Positions 60,701 to 64,000 of a DNA stretch of 64,000 bases are shown in pieces. The notes beneath the pieces are model-generated. The model was given only the letters and a program-made list of their open reading frames with translations, was not told the DNA's origin and searched no databases. The translations under genes and the position numbers were made by a program. The stretch's first letter is position 1. Each line of letters begins with the position of its first letter. The DNA lies in contig VZSF01001151.1 of the NCBI GenBank assembly GCA_013398295.1, forward strand, positions 186,001 to 250,000, in the 5' to 3' direction. Source of the DNA: Chionis minor. Lineage: Eukaryota > Chordata > Aves > Charadriiformes > Chionididae.

Positions 60701-63146
60701 CAGAGCCCCTAACTCAAGCTGGAAAAACTATAATGACTAAAGCTCTGCTGCATTTTCTCTCCTTTTTACTGAATATATTTGATGTTAAAAAAAAATTCTT
60801 CCCCTATCTGTTTGGCTATTTTTTTATTTTTTAATATTTTACTTAATTACTAAATTACTTTCAGTAGCGACACCAGGATGGAAGATAAAGTTAGTAAGGC
60901 AGAGCCATTAAGTCCAGGTGCAACTGCTCTCAGATCCCCAGGGACTAAAGACAGGATTTGAGATTCAAGCAATGTCTGTGAACTGCAACAGAAGTAAGGA
61001 TGTGTTGCACGGGATCACACGGGGAAGATCAGACAAAACGCAATCCTACGGGATGCCCACGCTTCTCGTAACCAACACCGCAGCGGTGCCTGTTTGCACT
61101 GCTGAGGGCAGTGTGGACCGGCAGCAGGTCCACCTCCCCGCCACCTCCCGAAACAACCCGCCATGCCTCTGCGGTCTTTTTCTATGGCCGGCACCGGCCC
61201 AGCTCTTTGGTATTGCTCAAACGTCAGAGAGAGAGTGACGGGATCCTCCGGCAGGCACCGGGCAGGGCGGCAGGGCTGGCACACAGGCTCCGCACACGGA
61301 GCATCTCACCGCACAGCCCGCGCGACGGAGACAACAGCCGGCGGCACCTACAGCCACGCTGCCTGCAGTGCTGCATAGAACCATGGAATCACTTGGGTTG
61401 GAAGAGAACTTCGAGATCATCCAGTCCAACCATAAACCTACACTGCCAAACCCACCCCTAACCCATGTCCCTCAGCACCACGTCTGCCCGGCTTTTAAAT
61501 CCCTCCAGGGACGGCCATTCCACCACCTCCCTGGGCAGCCTCTTCCAATGCTTGAGAACCCCTTCCATAAAGAAGTTTTTCCTAATATCCAACCTAAACC
61601 TCCCCTGGCACAACTTAAGGCCATTTCCTCTTGTCCTGTCACTTGTTACTTGGGAGAAGAGATTGACCCCTACCTTGCATGGACCAGCAAAGGGAAAAAG
61701 TCTGTTTGACAGGTCTCATGGGTCACAGAAGGTAGATGTTTTTAAATGCTTTAAATATTTCAAATATTTTCTACATCACAGGTTGAGTGGCGTGCTCAAA
61801 ACACTGGCCACTGAATACACGTAATTAGCCCAAATCATTACTAGTGGAATTACACGTACAGGAGGGCCTGCTAAGCCAAATGCCAAATCATCATAGAATC
61901 CCGGAATTCCCGGGGCTGGCAGGGCCCTCTGGAGATCACCCGGTCCAACCCCCTGCCAGAGCAGGTCCACCCACAGCAGGGGGCACAGGATGGCGTCCAG
62001 GCGGGTTGGGAATGTCTCCAGAGCTGGAGACTCCACCACCTCTCTGGGCAGCCTGTGCCAAGGCTCAAAGCAAAGAAGTTCCTCCACATGTTCAGATGGA
62101 ACTTCCTACGGTCAAGTTTGTGCCCATTCCCTCTTGTCCTGTCACTGGGCACTACTGAAAAAAGACTGGTCCCCTCATAAGGATTGATGAGATCCCCCCT
62201 CAGTCTCCTCCAGACTGGAGAGACCCAACTCCCTCAGCCTTTCCTCGTAAGGAAGATGTTCCAGCCCCCTAATGGGCCTGTGTCATATCAAACAGCCGCA
62301 GGTGACACCACACTCATCCAGCTTCACAGTGGTTCTTCTCATTTTACGCCATGAAACAAATTCTGAGAGAGGGGGGAGATGCCGCGTGGGTATCAGGGAC
62401 AGCCCACTCCAGCAAAGCCGGGAGGCTGAGGAACCTCCTGGGATGAGGCAAATGAACCTTCATCAGGGAAGTTACTTGTTATTTTGGGCACTTTGCTATA
62501 ACTAAAGAGAGGATGATTACTTAACTCTAACATTAAATTCATAATAAAGGCAAGGTAATGAGAACAGAAGCCGTTTAAAGGCCTGCAGTTCTGCCTTAGT
62601 ACTATGATGACGGAAAACATTACGACTTTGGCTCTGAGAAAAACAAGGAAAATCAAGATGTCTGGAGCAAACACGGTGTTGAATAACTTCAACACCGGCA
62701 GTTATTGCTTCACCTAGCTTCTACCACACACCCAATGGCACCTCATTGAAAACCTGCTGCACTGATGAGAGTGTCACAAAATTACAGTCAGAAACATTAT
62801 TTCCTAGCTCTTGTTTAGGAAAAAAAAAAGCTTACAATATATCAAGAGTTAAAAGTGCGGTATCTCATAATTAAACCAACCTCTTCTTGGTCCACTTCCT
62901 CGTCATCAACATTGAGCTCCGACAGATCAGCCGCGAGCTTCTTATCCTCTTCAGGCAGCCACGTGTCCTCGCACTCGTCGTTTCTCCACTTCGTCAGGTT
63001 TAATTCAATCTTGTCGGGCAGCGGGCTCGCCAGGCGGGGAATGGGGGGCACGGGCCGGGTCCCGTTCAGGCCCCTGCGGGAGGCCGGGTGTCTCACCAGG
63101 GTGGGCTTCAGCTGCAGGGGAGAACGTTTCTCCTGCGAATTCTCCC
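33520..63146 (-). CDS. TOGARAM1: TOGARAM1 (FAM179B), C-terminal ~934 residues, 17 exons
   Basis: TOGARAM1 is a TOG-array protein that binds tubulin and controls ciliary axoneme length; human mutations cause a Joubert-type ciliopathy. Seventeen exons join with no phase conflict: 63146-62881, 60267-60035, 57247-57147, 51280-51188, 50780-50611, 48293-48140, 47833-47699, 46964-46811, 45841-45736, 45325-45090, 41523-41365, 40292-40166, 39910-39792, 37567-37378, 36423-36204, 35423-35337, 33773-33520. The part before about residue 400 of this fragment is a Ser/Pro-rich linker with segments such as [16 protein letters not shown] and [14 protein letters not shown]. Two TOG domains follow. The first runs from [17 protein letters not shown] to the [11 protein letters not shown] segment. 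The second starts near [20 protein letters not shown] and ends [18 protein letters not shown]. The large 5' exon with the first two TOG domains lies beyond 64000. CR1 copies crowd the introns. Confidence 0.96.
35337..35423 (-). CDS. TOGARAM1: TOGARAM1 exon, last TOG domain
   Basis: 87 bp. It encodes [20 protein letters not shown] and QDMTEKLA. Acceptor CATTTAG, donor G|GTAAAG. Confidence 0.95.
35784..36010 (-). mobile_element. CR1 LINE 3' fragment
   Basis: Reverse-complement CR1 tail in a TOGARAM1 intron: GGAGATCATCTGGTCCGACC, GGGCTGCTGGAACCGGTTGC, CCTTGGGCAACCTGTGCCAG. Confidence 0.82.
36204..36423 (-). CDS. TOGARAM1: TOGARAM1 exon, last TOG domain
   Basis: 220 bp, phase 0 in and 1 out. 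It encodes [20 protein letters not shown] through [19 protein letters not shown], strongly conserved HEAT helices. Confidence 0.96.
36975..37250 (-). mobile_element. Old CR1 LINE fragment
   Basis: The succession of CTCCTAGACAAATAAAGCAG, CCTTGCTGCTCTTTTTGCAA and GCACGCAGTACTGCAGAAAT follows the reverse-complement CR1 3' coding/UTR pattern with heavy divergence. Confidence 0.5.
37378..37567 (-). CDS. TOGARAM1: TOGARAM1 exon, start of last TOG domain
   Basis: 190 bp. It encodes [20 protein letters not shown] then [20 protein letters not shown] and [12 protein letters not shown]. Donor AAG|GTAACT. Confidence 0.95.
37905..37930. repeat. Poly-C tract with N
   Basis: Eighteen C are followed by CAAAACAA-type bases and a single N at 37930, a likely sequencing uncertainty at a homopolymer. 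Confidence 0.9.
38594..39303 (+). mobile_element. Solo LTR of an endogenous retrovirus-like element
   Basis: The 710-bp segment starts TGTCCTGGTTT and ends ...CCAAACCACGACA, with TG..CA ends. It is flanked by AAGAT (38589-38593) and AAGAC (39304-39308), a near-perfect 5-bp target duplication. TTTTGTATATATTTC near 39140 could be the LTR promoter box. No internal viral genes are present. Its family is not identified. Confidence 0.75.
39792..39910 (-). CDS. TOGARAM1: TOGARAM1 exon, inter-TOG linker
   Basis: 119 bp. It encodes [20 protein letters not shown] and a Ser-rich stretch ending DVLNITD, the linker between the two TOG domains. Donor AG|GTAACG. Confidence 0.94.
40166..40292 (-). CDS. TOGARAM1: TOGARAM1 exon, end of first visible TOG domain
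   Basis: 127 bp. It encodes [20 protein letters not shown] and [20 protein letters not shown]. Acceptor CCTGCAG, donor AAG|GTACGT. Confidence 0.95.
40770..41130. mobile_element. LTR-like fragment
   Basis: CTCTCACCCAATGACCCCTC, AAACCCGGAGGCTGAAATAT and an AT-rich run with CAGATTTAATAGAATAGG resemble the middle of LTRs common in bird genomes. Ends, orientation and family are not resolved. Confidence 0.45.
41365..41523 (-). CDS. TOGARAM1: TOGARAM1 exon, first visible TOG domain
   Basis: 159 bp. It encodes [20 protein letters not shown] through [16 protein letters not shown]. Acceptor TCTTTAG, donor AG|GTTAGT. Confidence 0.95.
42490..42915. other. CpG-rich island inside a TOGARAM1 intron
   Basis: About 420 bp of GC- and CpG-rich DNA sits in AT-rich intron sequence. 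It has three overlapping + strand open frames (for example 42496-42912, 138 codons) and - strand ones. No family resemblance and no splice context support a gene. An intragenic promoter or a retained foreign fragment are alternatives. Confidence 0.5.
45090..45325 (-). CDS. TOGARAM1: TOGARAM1 exon, first visible TOG domain
   Basis: 236 bp, phase 0 in. It encodes [40 protein letters not shown] and [17 protein letters not shown]. Acceptor GTGTGCAG, donor AG|GTAATT. Confidence 0.96.
45736..45841 (-). CDS. TOGARAM1: TOGARAM1 exon, first visible TOG domain
   Basis: 106 bp. It completes Trp and encodes [20 protein letters not shown] and [15 protein letters not shown]. Acceptor TTCATAG, donor GAG|GTTAAA. 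Confidence 0.94.
46341..46683 (-). mobile_element. CR1 LINE 3' end
   Basis: It begins with CACAGAATCACAGAATG (reversed CR1 tail repeats) and continues GGCAGGGCCCTCTGGAGATC to TTGATGAGATCAC. It is a close relative of the copies at 14216 and 61890. Confidence 0.9.
46811..46964 (-). CDS. TOGARAM1: TOGARAM1 exon entering the TOG domain
   Basis: 154 bp. It encodes [20 protein letters not shown] and [15 protein letters not shown], leaving in the middle of the Trp codon at TG|GTAGGT. Confidence 0.95.
47699..47833 (-). CDS. TOGARAM1: TOGARAM1 linker exon
   Basis: 135 bp after CTGTTTTCTAG. It encodes [20 protein letters not shown] and [18 protein letters not shown]. It was recognised by phase (split codon in, phase 1 out) and by the Ser/Lys-rich LKRTSSLKK segment, not by a long open frame. 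Confidence 0.88.
48140..48293 (-). CDS. TOGARAM1: TOGARAM1 linker exon (basic/acidic coiled segment)
   Basis: 154 bp after TTCTGCAG. It encodes [20 protein letters not shown] and an E/K-rich stretch. The donor is set at GAAA|GTGAGG rather than the later GAG|GTTTAG because only the former fits the phase of the next exon. Confidence 0.9.
50161..50225 (-). mobile_element. Short CR1 LINE 3' end
   Basis: ATAGAATCATGGAATGGTTT, GGCTGGAAAGGACCTTAAAG and ATCATCTGG are a reversed CR1 terminus of about 65 bp, extremely 5'-truncated. Confidence 0.85.
50611..50780 (-). CDS. TOGARAM1: TOGARAM1 linker exon (GVFGSP)
   Basis: 170 bp after CCTTTCAG. It encodes [20 protein letters not shown] through [14 protein letters not shown] at the start and ENEK near the end match the vertebrate linker; the middle is GC-rich and divergent. 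Donor GAG|GTGAGA. Confidence 0.9.
51188..51280 (-). CDS. TOGARAM1: TOGARAM1 linker exon
   Basis: 93 bp. It encodes [20 protein letters not shown] and [10 protein letters not shown]. The acceptor is a T run followed by AAG, donor G|GTAAAG. Phase 1 in and out. Confidence 0.92.
52082..52412 (-). mobile_element. CR1 LINE 3' end
   Basis: CAGCATGGTTTGGGTTGGAA, GACCATCCAGTGCCACCCCC and GGCCTTGAACCTCCAGGGAT: same subfamily as the copy at 31217, reversed. Confidence 0.9.
53628..53780 (-). CDS. Candidate cassette exon of TOGARAM1 (unconfirmed)
   Basis: A 153-bp open stretch with a pyrimidine-rich acceptor (CTTTTGCGTGGCTAG) and a GTGAGT donor. Entering and leaving phase (1/1) match the flanking exons at 57147 and 51280, so it would insert 51 residues without a frameshift. 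It would start [20 protein letters not shown] and continue with a CGGCEDEK segment. I do not recognise the peptide in the family. Confidence 0.35.
57147..57247 (-). CDS. TOGARAM1: TOGARAM1 linker exon
   Basis: 101 bp after CTTTAACAG. It encodes [20 protein letters not shown] and [13 protein letters not shown], the counterpart of the SDIFPTFGSK region of the mammalian protein. Donor G|GTATTT, phase 1. Confidence 0.88.
57571..58336 (-). mobile_element. CR1 LINE with the end of its ORF2
   Basis: The longest CR1 copy here. The reversed tail starts at ATAGAATCGCAGAATCACTT. Upstream on the - strand a 223-codon open frame (58337-57666) holds the C-terminal CR1 ORF2 segments [37 protein letters not shown] and [19 protein letters not shown]. 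The reverse-transcriptase core is absent, so the copy cannot move by itself. Confidence 0.93.
60035..60267 (-). CDS. TOGARAM1: TOGARAM1 linker exon (Ser-rich)
   Basis: 233 bp after CTGTTTAG. It encodes [20 protein letters not shown] and [20 protein letters not shown]. Donor GC|GTGAGT, phase 2. Confidence 0.95.
61374..61672 (-). mobile_element. CR1 LINE 3' end
   Basis: It starts CATAGAACCATGGAATCACT, with ACCATAAACCTACACTGCCA and GCCCGGCTTTTAAATCCCTC, and is closely similar to the tail of the copy at 57571 (same subfamily). Confidence 0.92.
61890..62281 (-). mobile_element. CR1 LINE 3' end
   Basis: ATCATAGAATCCCGGAATTC leads to GGCAGGGCCCTCTGGAGATC and CAACTCCCTCAGCCTTTCCT. It belongs to the 46341 subfamily and lies 218 bp from another copy. 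Confidence 0.9.
62881..63146 (-). CDS. TOGARAM1: TOGARAM1 linker exon (first in the window)
   Basis: 266 bp after TCTTCCTCAG. It encodes [36 protein letters not shown] and [13 protein letters not shown]. Donor GAG|GTTGGT, phase 0. The codon it enters with is split, so an upstream exon exists beyond the window. Confidence 0.95.
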
Positions 63147-64000
63147 CTGAGGAAGACACGAGCAGGGGTCAGCGCTTTGTCACAGCACTCGCCAGAACAA
63201 ACTTCTGTATCACACCAGAAAACTCCTTTTACAATGAGGAGAGCGTTAAAAAGCATACTTACGCACACAATTTTATTTACTATTATATATACTATATATT
63301 TACTATTATAGATATATTTCAAGGAGATTTCATTTGGCTGAGTGTGAGCAAATTTGAATAAAGCCAGTAAGAAGACAAAACCAACTGTACTGAGTCAGCC
63401 GAAAGGCCTGTCCAACAGGTAAGAAAGGTAAGAAAGGTAAACAAAGCCAGAAACCACCACTTAAGAGTATCCAGATGGAATTTAGGAAGTTCCTCAGGCA
63501 GAGGTTTGACGCCAGCTGACCCGCTGTCCCGGTACACACCTCCACTTCCTTCATCAATAAATTCTTGCTTTGGGCATCTGCAGCAGCTTGCAGCAGTCAG
63601 CTCCACAACGAGCATTAAAAAATTCCTTCCTTTTATTTAAAACCTGATGTCTCCAAGCCCCTTCCTTAGCTCCTTCATGTATGCATGTCTACACGTGTTC
63701 ATGTGTACAAATACACACACACACAGAGATGAAAGGAAATTTCTCAGGTGATGAAGAGTAGCTAGCAATTCCCTATCCAGCTTGACTTTCATACCACTCA
63801 TCTGAAAAACTTCCAACATTCCTCCTCCAACATCAATTTTCTAAATGCGCCAAACCCCGGTTCCTGAATACATACTCACACACATTTTTCAGTATTTACT
63901 TTTACAAAATCATTAGGATGTGGCCAGACTGGCCTCCTCGCATGGTATTTTCTATCACCTCCTGACACTACCTTTTCCATCCCCCTGCATTTCAAGCTCA
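63147..64000. other. TOGARAM1 intron to the window edge
   Basis: No exon is seen on the - strand. A (TAAGAAAGG)-type triplication at about 63420-63440 and a short CA run at 63712-63725 are the only repeats noted. Confidence 0.6.

Noticed and set aside
1..64000. CRISPR arrays, operons, tRNA or rRNA genes
   Set aside because: The window is animal nuclear DNA; no regularly spaced repeats, cloverleaf or rRNA sequence was recognised.

Overview
The window reads as avian nuclear DNA. Split genes with GT..AG introns carry vertebrate proteins, CpG-rich promoters sit at gene starts, and the interspersed repeats are almost all CR1 LINE fragments plus LTR remnants of the kind common in birds. The gene order FANCM - FKBP3 - PRPF39 - TOGARAM1, with its relative orientations, is the block I know from human chromosome 14q21. 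The species cannot be named from the sequence.

Layout, left to right. The last two coding exons of a SOUL/HEBP2-like heme-binding protein lie on the + strand (49-843). About 5.4 kb without a recognisable exon follows. The first four coding exons of FANCM are on the - strand (6204-10222). The remaining FANCM helicase and C-terminal exons were not found. A CpG-rich head-to-head promoter with an assembly gap separates FANCM from FKBP3 (+ strand, 10401-15070; first ~46 codons lost in the gap). PRPF39 (- strand, stop at 16489, start at 28537) is complete in 13 coding exons and gives 669 residues. Its CpG promoter lies near 32.6-33.0 kb, where the assembly holds a near-identical false-looking duplication (31503-32323 against 32325-33354). 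TOGARAM1 (- strand, 33520-63146) follows, with its last 17 coding exons, about 934 residues including both C-terminal TOG domains. The large 5' part lies beyond the right edge.

The genes do not form a pathway. FANCM is the DNA-translocase anchor of the Fanconi anaemia core complex. FKBP3 is a nuclear prolyl isomerase. PRPF39 is a U1 snRNP splicing factor. TOGARAM1 is a ciliary microtubule regulator. They share promoters and ends: FANCM and FKBP3 are divergent, FKBP3 and PRPF39 converge, and the TOGARAM1 3' end abuts the PRPF39 promoter.

Exon boundaries were set by hand from GT/AG sites, phase continuity and remembered family sequence, so single-base errors are possible. I found no new multi-gene system. 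The points most worth following are the missing FANCM exons beside a convergent SOUL gene, a phase-compatible 153-bp candidate cassette exon in TOGARAM1, the duplicated promoter assembly, and the uniform sense orientation of the CR1 copies.
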